Position numbers and translations under genes: made by a program. The notes beneath the pieces were generated by a model. It worked only from the letters and a program-made list of their open reading frames with translations. It ran no database searches and was not told the origin of the DNA. This document shows positions 1-10,164 of a stretch of DNA of 17,137 nucleotides, in pieces. Location: contig JAJIRX010000588.1 in the NCBI GenBank assembly GCA_023853785.1, forward strand, positions 1-17,137, written 5' to 3'. Position 1 is the stretch's first letter, and each line of letters begins with the position of its first letter. Source of the DNA: Psilocybe azurescens (Eukaryota; Basidiomycota; Agaricomycetes; Agaricales; Agrocybaceae).

Positions 1-2
1 CA

Positions 3-1577
3 TCTAATCGACCTTTCCAGAGAAACTCAATAAAACTCTGGACGGTTCAGAAATGGTTCATCATCATCACCGACACCTCAATGGTCGTAGGCCGGGTTCT
101 GGGATGGACATTCGGATTGAGAAACTCGCAGCGGTATGTGCACCCCATCATTCCTTTTCCCTGAGTTCGTTATCCTTTTACACGGTTCGGGTTTCCTTTC
201 GTGTTTCGTCCGGCTGTTTCCTCCTTTCATCCGTCACCCATTCGCGAGTACTTTGAATGTTTCCCACCACATCCTACTCGCCCTCCCCCTCTCACCCTCC
301 GCACTTAATTGATCCTCACTCACACCCACACTGTTACGCAGTCAGCAGTTTCATAACCGCCACCCCAATGTTCATGAACTTCAACGCACTCTGTCGTCTC
401 CGTCCCGAACCCCGCGTCGGGCTCGGAAAATAACAATAACGCGATGGTTAGAAGGGCGCTGACACATTTGACGATGTACAGTACGCTTGGGATGGTGGTA
501 TGTGACTTTCTTGTTTTGTTTCTTTCTCTCTATGCCCTGCCCTCTCGTCTACATCCTTTCTCTCTTCCCGTTCCCATCTCGACCCCTATCCATGCCCATG
601 CTCATATCCGAGCGTGCATACACCCTGCTAACCACCCACAGGTCAGGTACAGCTATGGCGTACCCTCCTCTCGCGGGCGGACACCATCCTTGCACCACCC
701 GCCATCATCTCATCCACAACCACGCCATCGGCCTCCATCCTCAGAGTCGACACCGATAAGGGAGGCGAGCCACACTGTTCTTCGTAGACTTTGCTAACGA
801 AGGAGAGGACAGAAAGCACGAATTAAGGATGCATGCGTCGAGCTCAACGCCCGTACACTCGTCATCGTCGACGAAGAGGGTGGCCGGCCAGTTCACAGTG
901 TCGCCGACGTCCTCTGCGCTGTCGCCGCCCTGTGTCATGTCTTTCGAAGTCTCTGGAGCTGCTTCTGTATCGTCGATTGGAGCGTCTCGGAACGGCAAAG
1001 GTCTACAAACACAACACGCATCGGGGCAAGGACACTAACACGGCGCAGGATCAGGCACAGGATTAGGAGGCAACAGGAGACCCCGCTCCAACCCGGCAGC
1101 TGCAACACGACGTTCTACAACTGATTACCGAATAGTCCGAATGAGGGCCCCGCGGATCTGTTGGCGTGGGGTGTCGGTCTCGGTGCTTCCATTGGTTCTG
1201 GCCCTGGGGCGGCGGGTGATAGAGAGCAGGTGTGAGCGATGGGGATGGGGAGACGAGTGGTAGTGAGGATGATTGGTCTGAAGTTGAACGTGATCTCAAT
1301 GGAACTTTCAATCTGGAGAACGGCGGCCCCTGCACGCATCGCGCGTTCCCAATACACTCTCCAAGCTTCTCTCTTCCCTCCTCTTCCTCCGCCCCTCCTT
1401 CTCTTGATCCACATATTCTTAACAGTCCCGCTGTATGCCGCACTGCTTTCGCTCATTGACGTCGCACTGATGCCGTCGCTGCAATATGTGCTGAGGCATA
1501 ATGCGGTGCTAAGGCCGATGAACGGGGCGGTTGGGAGATGTGCGAGGTGTGCGATGCCGGCTACACTTGTTGTCTTA
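3..1577 (+). pseudogene. Auxin efflux carrier (AEC, Ecm3-type) transporter pseudogene, copy 1, 5' and 3' truncated
   Basis: This is a broken multi-spanning membrane transporter of the fungal AEC family. The substrate of fungal members is not established. Recognisable blocks occur in family order: a TM block ending VLGWTFGLRNSQR (to 133); FITATPMFMN (from 349); MVRRALTHLTMYSTLGMV (ends 497); YSYGV then, one frame off, LLSRADT (642-700); a hydrophilic loop with VDFANEGEDRKHE, KDACVELNARTLVIVDEEG and PNSPNEGPADLLAWG; then PLYAALLSLIDVALMPSLQY (from 1428) and MNGAVGRCARCAMPATLVVL (ends 1577). Introns 134-348 and 498-641 have GT...AG ends and join the frame correctly. Breaks are a frameshift near 395-405, one just after YSYGV, an in-frame TAG near 786, a shift near 823 and a stop near 1130. 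The N-terminal exons lie left of the window. Homology ends abruptly after 1577, so the C-terminal membrane half is gone. Copy 2 about 2.77 kb downstream matches block for block, which supports the family call. Confidence 0.85.
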
Positions 1578-2567
1578 AAGCCTAGTGCCATGAACATCTG
1601 GAATGCTATGGATGTGGATGTAGAAGTTCGAGTATAATCCACTATAGTATCGCACTGGGATTCAGTGTGGTACGAACTTGAGCCTAAGTAAAATAGAAAC
1701 GAAAAAGAATAGATACAGCATCGCGGCCCGCCACACATCAGTAACATGAGGTACACGTCGTACGACAATAAAAGGCGTGATATGGGTGCAGTGGGAGAAA
1801 CTATGACAGGAGAAATTCATACGGACTCTTGCAGATGTCTCTACTACTCTGCGTGCGAGTGGGTCAGTTTGAACAGGTGTAGCTGACAAAGTAACGCCCG
1901 TTAATGCCTCAGCTCCTTAATCATCCAAGCTTCTGGAGTAATATATAGTGACGCACAGTGATGTATTAGAGGTAAGGAAAGGCCTAGGAAAGACGCGTCG
2001 CCGGAAATGGCTCATGATCTACATTGGGTCTACTTACATGAGGTTTAGGTTAGGATAACTCATGTTCTAATATGACTCCGATATCGGTATACGGATTTCA
2101 TAATAATATAAGGCTGTATCTGAAAAGAAAACACTACTGCTACTACGCCGACTGCAACCAAACTGCAACCAAATTGCAAGCCATCTTGAAGGGCCGAGTG
2201 AGAGTTATGCTGCCGAAAGGGGTTAAAAGTTGTGGACAAAAATTGTCTCACATGACCGATCCCAAGGGAGACCGCCTACGTCGGGTCACGGGTCGACATC
2301 CCGGTACCCTTGGAAATGACTGTATAAATCTAGCTACGTAATATTAATTACTTCGAAACCTTGAGAGAAAGAGATAGAAAAGTGAAGAAAACATAAGATA
2401 AGATAACAGTTGAAATTCAGATATGCCCGATTAGGATGTCCGTCACAACCACTGATCACGCTTGACCTCCCCTAAACAAGTTCAAACCGCGCAGACGCGC
2501 AATGGATGCGTAAAGTTTAAACTCACGCGTTCTGCTCAAATGAATCACACCACCACGATCCAATTAA
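1578..2567. other. Spacer between the two transporter copies, no recognisable gene
   Basis: Copy 1 homology stops at 1577 and copy 2 starts near 2852. In between I see only short chance-like open frames on both strands and AT-rich sequence. An 11-base unit, actgcaaccaa, is repeated at 2151-2161 and 2162-2172 with a partial third copy starting at 2173. The missing 3' part of copy 1 is not recognisable here. Confidence 0.6.
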
Positions 2568-2831
2568 CGTATACAGCCAGTATATAACGGTGGTGATGTC
2601 TTCCAACGCGCGGTATATCTCCACGCACAGGAAGGAGCCACCGTCCGCAGGTCGGCATACAGCTCTTATCTGAACCAGGAGACGGGTGGAGAGACTCCCT
2701 TCGGTGATCCTTCTCGCTGTATTCACCGTCAACATATGCTTCAGTTATTTTCTCATCTGTATCCTTCTACTGTGCTCTCTGACGTGCTCCGCTATCCGTC
2801 GTTTCTGGAAAACCCCATTCTGAGCCCTTAA
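2568..2831 (+). other. ATG-poor open stretch upstream of transporter copy 2, unrecognised
   Basis: An 87-codon stretch runs from just after a TAA to a TAA at 2829-2831 without a stop. Its first in-frame ATG comes only near residue 55. The peptide includes GGDVFQRAVYLHAQEG and later LFSHLYPSTVLSDVLRYPSF. It matches no family I recognise. It could be a piece of the 5' flank of transporter copy 2, a decayed exon or chance. The minus strand is also open over part of it, which weakens the case for coding. Confidence 0.2.
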
Positions 2832-2851
2832 CGTCTCTCCCTTTATGACAG

Positions 2852-4808
2852 TCCATCCTCGATGTCATTTTCCTATGCGCTGTTAGGTATGTACATCCTG
2901 GCAAGACAAGGTATCCTGGATAAGAAGACCCAAAAGGTACGCATACACTCTCCCTGACTATCTTTGGTTTGTTCCAAGGCTGTGCTTTATATTATCGCTG
3001 ATCGCTGACATCTATAATTATAGTAAATCAACATACTCAACGCATCGCTCTTCACACCCGCACTACTCTTCTCCAAAGTTATTTTTTTACTTACCTCCTG
3101 GTACGTGTACATGACGACAGTTTTCTATCATTCTTTGTAAGGGCACTCCCCGATGCGCTGATGCAGAGCCTCGTTGTCTGTGTCCAACCTCGCGTAGGGC
3201 TCAGATCATAACAAGCACGCTATACTCGGACACATGCCAGCATATTTGATGATGTCCAGTATCCCTGGAATGGTGGTATGTGGCTCTTGCTTTAGTTTTA
3301 CGCTCTATCTCTCCTTGCCGTACCCCAACGTCCATCGCAGTCTCTGTCCTCTTACCCACCCGCATACATCCCGCTAACCATCTCACACAGGTCACGTCCA
3401 GCCACAGCCTATGCCTCTCTCCCCGCGGGCGACACTATCCTCGCACTCCCCATCATCTCATCCAACCACAACCTCTATTCCCATCCTCTGTTTCGACACC
3501 GACTGCGAAAAGGAGCTCACCCCGCTTCTCGTGGACTTTGCCAACGACGATGAACTGGAGGATGATGGCATGAACATAATTTAAGGATGCATGTCGAGCT
3601 CTCGACACTCGTGCACTCACAGTTGACGAAGAACGTGGCAGGGCAATTCACGGAGTCGTCAACGCTCTCTGCGCCCTCATCCCCTTGCATCACTGCGTCC
3701 TCAGCATCTCTACTGCTTTCAGTGCTGTATCATCTTCTGGAGCGTCTCAGCATGGACATGAAAAGAGTCCACAGATGCAACACGGACCAGGCCACGCAAC
3801 TGCAATAAGAGCAAGAGACAGCAAGAGATCCCCGCTCCCGCCTAGCAGGCACAGCACAACGTTTTATAACTCGTTCCAGAATAATCCAAATGAGAGCTGC
3901 GCGGATTTAACAGCATGGGGTAGGTGCTTCTGTTAAGGGTGTTGGGGTGGCGCAGCGGCAACGGCGGGTGGGAGAGGGGCAGGTGTGGGTGTAAGGAATG
4001 GGGAGACAAGTAATAGTGGGAAGGACGAAGATGAAGCCGAATGGGATTACAATGGTACATCCAACTTGAAGACGAAGCGCCTCTCGTCCCCGTACTCATG
4101 CTCCTCACGCACCCTCCTTATTCTCCTAGCTCCTTACCACCCTCCGGCCCCTATGCACGTACATCCTGTATCCTTTCACAACACTTCTGTGAATGGGGCA
4201 TTTGGGAAATGTGCAGTGCCTGTGACGCCCGGGTCTGCAAGCGCGAAACGGAGGGATACACAAGGTGAAAAAGAGGATGAGGGTAGGAGGCCGGGCGAGA
4301 CGAAGATGGTGCTGCTCGCGATCTCGGCGCGCATGTTGCTCACGCCGCCGATGGTCCCTGCGACAAAGAGAGACTGCCATGTTGTGTTTAAAGAGTGAGC
4401 GATTTTTCTTGTTTCCTTTTCTGTATTGCATGTTGTGTGTTGTGAGGGCGGGATGTATGCGCCTTTTCCCTCCTTTTCTACCTTTTTTTTTTTGGGTTTC
4501 ATAACACTCTTTCTTCGTCATTCGGTCGCGGACTTTTTCTAATCTTTGATTCTCTTGACCGGTTACTCTTCCTCGCTTCTCCGCTTCTCCGCTTCCCTTT
4601 TCACCTTCCTCTTCAGAAAAAAATCATTAACCAACCAGCCTTCTCACAGCTCGATATTTATCGTCATCAACGCCTCCCTCTCTGCACCCTGCTCGCTCTC
4701 ACCCTCACGCAGATCTCATCCGCCGGTGCATCGGGCGGCTCGTTCAAGCGGCTCATTAGCCGCACGATATGTTGGAACTATTATCTGTTGATACCGGTTG
4801 TTATATAG
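2852..4808 (+). pseudogene. Auxin efflux carrier (AEC, Ecm3-type) transporter pseudogene, copy 2, internal deletion
   Basis: This second copy preserves both ends of the family. The N-terminus reads SILDVIFL, then one base out of frame LLGMYILARQGILDKKTQK up to 2936. After a phase-0 intron (2937-3023) comes INILNASLFTPALLFSKV (to 3080), a family hallmark. The first codon after that intron is TAA where a Gln codon would fit. From 3081 to 3145 the TM block present in copy 1 is missing, and homology resumes at LPDALMQSLVVCV (3146). Intron 3276-3390 matches intron 498-641 of copy 1. The loop has PLLVDFAND, TTFYNSFQNNPNES and GETSNSGKDEDEAEWD. The C-terminal membrane part has VNGAFGKCAVPVTPG, MVLLAISARMLLTPPMV (from 4305), intron 4395-4649 (phase 2), SIFIVINASLSAP and, after one more frameshift near 4690, LALTLTQI and SGGSFKRLISRTICW, ending at TAG 4806-4808. 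Several frameshifts plus the deletion make it non-functional. Confidence 0.88.
4574..4597 (+). repeat. 8-base tandem repeat (cgcttctc, three units)
   Basis: Three consecutive near-identical 8-mers (cgcttctc, cgcttctc, cgcttccc) lie inside the last inferred intron of transporter copy 2, in a pyrimidine-rich stretch. This is probably simple slippage DNA without a coding role. Confidence 0.6.
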
Positions 4809-7800
4809 AGGAGTGTATTGGGTGAGCTGTCGTTGGCGGCGCTTTAGGATTGGGTATTGGAGGGGTGAGGTGGTAGGGGATGGCGGGGCGGGGATGGAGG
4901 CGGAGGCGATTCTGAGTTGATGTGATGTGATTTGAGGTAGCGGAGTGATGGTGGGGTGTGGTCCCGCGACGGGTGGTTTTTTCTTCTTTTCGTCTTGCTT
5001 TTTCTTCTGTATCTGAGTTTACTGACCACTTTGAATGACAATCGTAATGCGCAGTGTGCTGGGCGTGTCTGGGAAACTGGTTCAGTCAGCATCATTGAGA
5101 ACTTGAGAAAAGGGTTTTGGAGATTCTTTTTTAAGTCGCTTGTCTGAACCGTGGTAGCCTTCTGCTCATTACAACTAAGCATTTAGGCGCTTCATTCGGA
5201 TGGCTTTCACATAGTCTACAAAACGTAGACTGCGATAATTTCCAGAATCTGGGCTCGGCCAAGGCTCTGTTACTGTAAGATTTGAAATGAAATTCGGATG
5301 TCGACGACAGGCCGATGACCATTTTCTTTTTCTTTTTCTTTCGCTACCTGAATTAGCTTATAAGGCGGACGAGCCCTCCACCTCTCTTTCTTCCCAATTT
5401 GCATGCTCATTGTCTCCGTGATATAGGACATTATAAACATCAGATTGATAGCGATTCAGATTTGAACACGTCTAGTACGCTTGTGAGCAATCTCCATCAG
5501 CTGTGGAGATAGAAAAACTTGAAAGAAAATTGGGGTCCATTCCAGGCACACGCAAATTGTTTATTATCACGGAGGAGACAGTTGTTTTATAACCACCGAA
5601 TGCACCAGGATGCTGGAAACAATGAGATTGCAGTTGTGGATAATTCGTGACGCCTTTGAAGTGGGCGGACATTCAGAGATGTGCAATGGGTACATTCCCA
5701 TGATATGTCGTCTTTGTGATTTCGATATTGATAAACTTACCTTGTTCCATTATCTTAGGTTCTCATATCAGCCGACCCACTCAGCATTTTATTCGCACCG
5801 GCCTCTGATCGCTCTTCAATGCCTGCAAGCACCGGAGAGTTAGTAATTATAATGTCTTGCACTCAGCGAGATAATCCCAAAAATAAACGAATGTTTTTTC
5901 TAAAGACTCTCAACATCTTATTCTAAGAAGCCGCGTCTTTGCCAGTTCATCGGGCTAAAACAGAAGTCCTACAGTGCTGATTATGAGGGGGATTTAGTTC
6001 AGCGCGGTGAAGACGCCGCGATTATGACTGTAGATCTTTAGATTCTCAGAAATGAGAAGGTTAGAGGGTTTTGTCTTCTTCATCGTCTCCTTTTGTATAT
6101 GTCACCTCCGATGCATTTCCAATCTCTGCTATACTGAGGGAGACAGTATCTCAGTGCACATAGCGTATGCATGCAAAGTTCCACCCTAACCAATTCGGTC
6201 CATTGAATGCAAATCTTCTTACAACTTATAAACTGAATGAATTGGTGTCCTTCTACCCATTTCTAACGCAGCCAAAGGCAAGACATGCCCGCGCCGGATG
6301 TGGATTGCGAGACGAATTTAATAGAGGTTCCACACTTGATATTATCGAGTAACGTTTAGACTTGTAACTAGGGGTCGACACTCATTGACGAATGGATGTT
6401 GGAGGTAGCAGGGAATGAAGGCAAGGCGTGAGGCGTACGTAAGCAAACCCAACTCCTCGCCCGATTTGTCGACGTATATAGCAGTGCGCGCAAGGGCCGT
6501 GTTACCTGTATTTGAATTGTCCATTTGTTCCTGCACTTCAATGCAGGTTATTTGACTTAAATAATGTTTATCGTTAGCCTTAAGCCAGCCTTTTGAGACG
6601 AAGTTTAACTAGCACTTTGGATCGAGTCCTTAATGAGAACACCTTTTGAAATGTGGCAGGGCTGTTCGGATAGTTTGCATCCTGCCGAGTTCGGGTATAT
6701 AAGCTGAAATAGTGTAGGAGTATTTGTTGGACGAGCATTAGTGCGGGATCAAACGCCTTACGATTTTGGACGAATGAATATGGGGATTGGCGCCGACCGC
6801 TATCACGTTGACGTTCCGATTGTCCACATCTGAACGTTATTTGCTGCCTCGAGCTCTTGCTAATCGAAGAGGCCAAATTGCACATTGGAATCTCTATCAA
6901 TGATTCCCTTAATCTGTATTATACACAGCCTCAGTATAGCTCTAGAGGTACTCAAGTCATTGAAAGGTGAGCAACAGGACTGCTCGGGGAATGGCCGAGG
7001 AGGCCAATGCTGGACGGTGGCAAAGTTCGTAACCTGGTAATTTAAAATAGTTTTTGACGTCGCAGTTCTTTCGAAGTCTCTTTTAACATCAATGTTTAAT
7101 TTTCATTTATCCTCAGATTGACGGACATGAAAGTAGGTATTTCCGGAGGTGACAAAGTGATCTACATCATACGTCATTAAATAGCAATCAGTCAGTGAGT
7201 AACATAACCAAGAATAGATATTCGGGCATAATTAATTGATCGATCAAATGCTTTACTGAGTGAATACAACTGCCAGTGACGGTAACATCGCAACATCGAT
7301 GGTCCAGACGTGTTAAATCAGAGATGATATATCAAGTCGAAGATAAGCTGTTGGACACTGTACAAACACTATATTTTCCAGATAGCTGGATCCGTTCAGT
7401 TAATCATAACATGCCCACTCTGAATTTTTTTCTAGACACATAGATTAATGCAAATGAACAAGTCACACATTGCAAAAGTAAGTGATCTTGGAAATGCTCC
7501 AGATACAATCGATATACGGGACTATTTATGGAACATCATTGTGGGCGAGATATCGGGTTACCTGATCGTTTAATGTGGCGTATCTCCACAACAACGTCTG
7601 TTAGGAACTGCCCTGAGTGACTGGTGAAAGAACTGAGTTTGAATCATGGTGGCGGCAGGTGATTCATTCTAGCACCAATATTGAACCTTTGAGAGCAGCA
7701 GCCCTTGAGCTTAGCAGAATTTGAGGAAGTGAGCTGGAAAGCGGAACTGGTCGCTCAATGATGACACAACAGTCTAGGCCTTCGACCACACGCCAAACCG

Positions 7801-7838
7801 ACGCACATGACATTGGTCATCTTCATCTTCTTAGTATC
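4809..7838. other. Three-kilobase AT-rich region, no gene recognised
   Basis: All six frames are cut into short pieces. The longest open frame is 106 codons on the minus strand (6580-6900), with no motif I know. Minor structures are a CTTTTT-type pyrimidine run (5322-5341), a 7-base stem agtctac/gtagact with a 5-base loop (5212-5231), a 6-base stem cctgca/tgcagg (6530-6547) and a TATATAAG box near 6694 without a recognisable gene downstream. I see no terminal inverted repeats or transposase motif. Confidence 0.6.
5322..5341 (+). repeat. CTTTTT simple-sequence run
   Basis: A short pyrimidine microsatellite of repeated cttttt units in the gene-free region, typical of low-complexity tracts in fungal intergenic DNA. 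Confidence 0.6.
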
Positions 7839-8314
7839 ATGAAATTTGCATCTACTGTGATCATGGGTCTGCCAATGGAAACCATGAGATCTGTCCTTGC
7901 TTCCTCACCGTCTCAAGAGTCTCAAGAATCACCGCATCATTAAAAAGCGCAACATACTAATCAAATTGAACCCCATGCAAACAGACCAACGCTGGAACGG
8001 GCTTCAACATCCGCAACCTCTCCGGCACCAACGGACTGCATGCCTTGGTGTCGAGCTATTCAGGGTGTAGCGACGCCTGGTACAACGTCCCCGCGTCCCT
8101 CGCTAACCCCACCATCGCGCACTGGAGCAGGTGCGGCTAGGAGGTTGTCGCGTTCCAGGTCCCCATCACGGGCGAGCGCAGGGAGCGGTATTTGGAAACG
8201 TGGAGCGGGGTTACGAACCTGACGGTCTCTGAGTTTAGCCAGGATGTTGGGCTTACGCGTAGGTGGGATGACGGGAGTGTCTTCAGGTCGTTGATTACCA
8301 TGGGTTGGATTTAG
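7839..8314 (+). pseudogene. Small single-domain protein gene with one in-frame TAG
   Basis: A GC-rich open frame starts at 7985 (residues TNAGTGFNIRNLSG) and runs to TAG at 8312-8314. It is interrupted once, by TAG at 8138-8140. In the related small Agaricomycete proteins I recall, a Trp sits at this place (G-W-E-V-V-A-F), so TGG to TAG is the simplest reading. Conserved-looking parts are FNIRNLSG, WYNVPASL, HWSRCG before the stop, EVVAFQVPITGERRERY after it, and WSGVTNLTVSEFSQDVG near the end. A 92-base intron (7893-7984, branch-like actaatc, acceptor gcaaacag) would join a short first exon MKFASTVIMGLPMETMRS from ATG 7839 in phase 0. That first exon is less certain than the body. The family is a basidiomycete small-protein group without a known function. 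The body stands out as GC-rich against AT-rich flanks, which argues that it was coding until recently. Confidence 0.6.
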
Positions 8315-8899
8315 AGTACAACGAAAACGTAAATTGGTACAAAGAAGCTACATAAGCAAGAAAAGGGGCTGGAAACGAAGAAATGTCCTCCGTGTTGAAT
8401 GATTAAATTCGTAAGAAAGTCCTGATTCGAGAAAGTTGTATGCAATTTATCGTCCACGGGAACCCATCAATAGCCATCTCCTTTCTCTATACTGCGTCAG
8501 GTACAAGTCGATTATTTTTGTCCTGTTCAATCTCATGAGCCTGCCAAACAATTACCCTAAACGTGCGAGGAAATACCTCATGGGACCTACTCTATAAGCA
8601 AAGATGTCGAATCCCTGTTGACCGCCCCAGCAGCCGCAGCTCGGAAATTGATAGTCTGGAGAGTCAAAGTGTTCGAGGACACTACTGCATCCACCTTTTC
8701 CGGCCTTCGTCGAGAGTTCAGCGTGGCTAGGAAAGAATTGCTGTATACTTCCGTGCATGTCATACATCGTTAGCTTTGGAATCGATGGCTGAAGGCTAAT
8801 GAACGGGGATCCTACGTGTAGCGAGAACTTGAGAGAACGCTAAGAAAAGAAGGTCCCTTGGACGAGTGGTAATCTATGTCATGGATTATGTTGAGCGTC
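8315..8899. other. Mostly unassigned; weak minus-strand open frame
   Basis: A 71-codon minus-strand frame (8552-8767) includes the Cys/Gly-rich peptide PSCGCWGGQQGFDIFAYRVG and sits downstream of the DUF6534 remnant on the same strand. I do not recognise it. It could be a distal exon of that gene or chance. The rest shows no coding signal. Confidence 0.35.
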
Positions 8900-9230
8900 T
8901 CACTGAACCTCATGAGGTTCAGAAATATCCCTTACCAGTGTCAGCGTGATAATATCGAAAACTCTACACGAGCAAATCAACAAAAGCTCTAAGCACTGAA
9001 CGACGAGGGAAACTTGCGTCGTTAATACTCCGTGTATGGTATAGATCATCAAACGGTTGATCAACCTGTCGGTTCTACGGTCGAGCAGAGGTGTATTAGC
9101 TACAATGCATACTTCAATTTTAGGCGGAAATGGCGACATACTGTTTGATTCCCGTACGACTGGTATGGAGATAGTAAGTGAGAGTGGAGGCTATGGTGAT
9201 ATCAATTGCCACCGCGGTGGACAAAGTCAT
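8900..9230 (-). pseudogene. DUF6534-type membrane protein remnant
   Basis: Two minus-strand segments join across a 67-base intron (9075-9141, donor gtatgt, acceptor gtag) to give the typical end of a DUF6534 domain. The upstream exon (from ATG 9230, possibly internal) reads STAVAIDITIASTLTYYLHT followed by SRTGIK. The downstream exon reads TDRLINRLMIYTIHGVLTT and then a hydrophobic stretch. DUF6534 proteins are basidiomycete proteins with several membrane segments, and the pattern ...YYLH..RTG.K.TD.LIN.L..YT...G.LT is their best-known stretch. Function is unknown. The usual N-terminal membrane segments are not recognisable upstream, and the downstream part diverges before a stop at 8900, so I read it as a decayed fragment. 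The joined intron phase (CA + A) supports the call. Confidence 0.6.
8903..8922. repeat. Perfect 20-bp palindrome
   Basis: The sequence CTGAACCTCATGAGGTTCAG equals its own reverse complement over all 20 bases with no spacer. It lies at the 3' end of the DUF6534 remnant and overlaps the last codons of its open frame. It could be a binding site for a dimeric protein, a DNA hairpin or chance. Confidence 0.9.
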
Positions 9231-10164
9231 TTTAGCCAGAGTCTGCATTATAGGATGGGATAGTTCAGTTGGATGGGGAGTGATATATCGTTCTATGACG
9301 CACCTCTGGCAATCCCGGAAGCTCGAGGAGAGTATGCAGTCGGAAGCTATCCAATAAATTAAGCAGAAAAGATCTTCCCCGAACGCGGATCAAGGTACAT
9401 ACAGGACAGCTACGAGAACTACAGCCGACAATAGTAAGCCTTATTAAAACGGACATTTGGCAAACTAACAACTAACTCCAACTCGTTGCTATTAAGTTTA
9501 GTGAGCTTCTCTCAGATGAAATTGAAGAGGGTAACTTACTGCAGTTAGTCAGTGCCACGATAGTCTGGGGAAAAATAATAAAGCGTGAGATTGGCAGCGT
9601 AGATGTGTGGTATGGACGAAGTTCATACGATAGCGACAGGAATGAGCACATTTTTTCTTCTGCTGACTAGAAATTCAAACGTCGGCTCGAATGAAACTTT
9701 TCGAGACAATGGTACAGAGACATACTGATATAAATTCTTAGGGCGTAGAAGAGTTGCACCACTAGAACAATGATTGCCCAGCCATGTCAGCTATAATCAT
9801 GTATGAAGTACCGGCAGTTGCCCAAATCGTGTTATATATCCACACGGGCAGTATCCCAACTGCCTGAATTCATGCATGAGCGGGGTTTGGCACTGCATTG
9901 GGTGGGTGCAGAAAAATATATATAAACAAACCGTATTTCTGCTCTGCGGGGGCGAAAAATGGGTTTGTGACAGGCTCTTTGGCGTTTTGGGCGCGCTAAA
10001 ATGTCCATTGCGTTCTATTAATAAATTACACCCCATTGCCCCCATTTGCGCTGGATATCGCAGGCGTTGTGGGGTGGATTGCAATGGGAATCTTTGGATG
10101 ACGTTTAAAAATAGACGTGTCTGCGTCATTATTAGATTGATTGCGTTCGGGTGTGATAATACGA
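9231..10164. other. Unassigned region
   Basis: There are overlapping open frames on both strands at 9797-10181 (110 codons minus, 101 codons plus) but no recognised motif. An AT-rich TATATATA-type box sits near 9917. An imperfect inverted repeat is visible, with ccattgc near 10008 answered by gcaatgg near 10085 and caccccatt/ggggtgg inside. It might be a worn miniature element, but no target-site duplication was identified. Confidence 0.4.

Noticed and set aside
1115..1768. 217-codon minus-strand open frame
   Set aside because: It lies antisense to the loop and PLYAALL block of transporter copy 1, shows no family motif and is explained by GC-rich antisense bias.
6580..6900. 106-codon minus-strand frame as a gene
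   Set aside because: No motif, no codon bias and no plausible introns or neighbours; its length is compatible with chance in six frames.
8040..8222. 60-codon Arg/Ser-rich plus frame
   Set aside because: It is the out-of-frame shadow of the GC-rich small-protein gene.
9053..9064. 12-bp palindrome ggttgatcaacc (and a similar 12-bp one near 7239)
   Set aside because: About four perfect 12-bp palindromes are expected by chance in a window this size. This one also encodes part of the DUF6534 LIN motif on the minus strand.
10008..10091. Imperfect inverted repeat that might mark a miniature element
   Set aside because: Only two short matching blocks with unequal spacing; no target-site duplication and no terminal symmetry could be shown.
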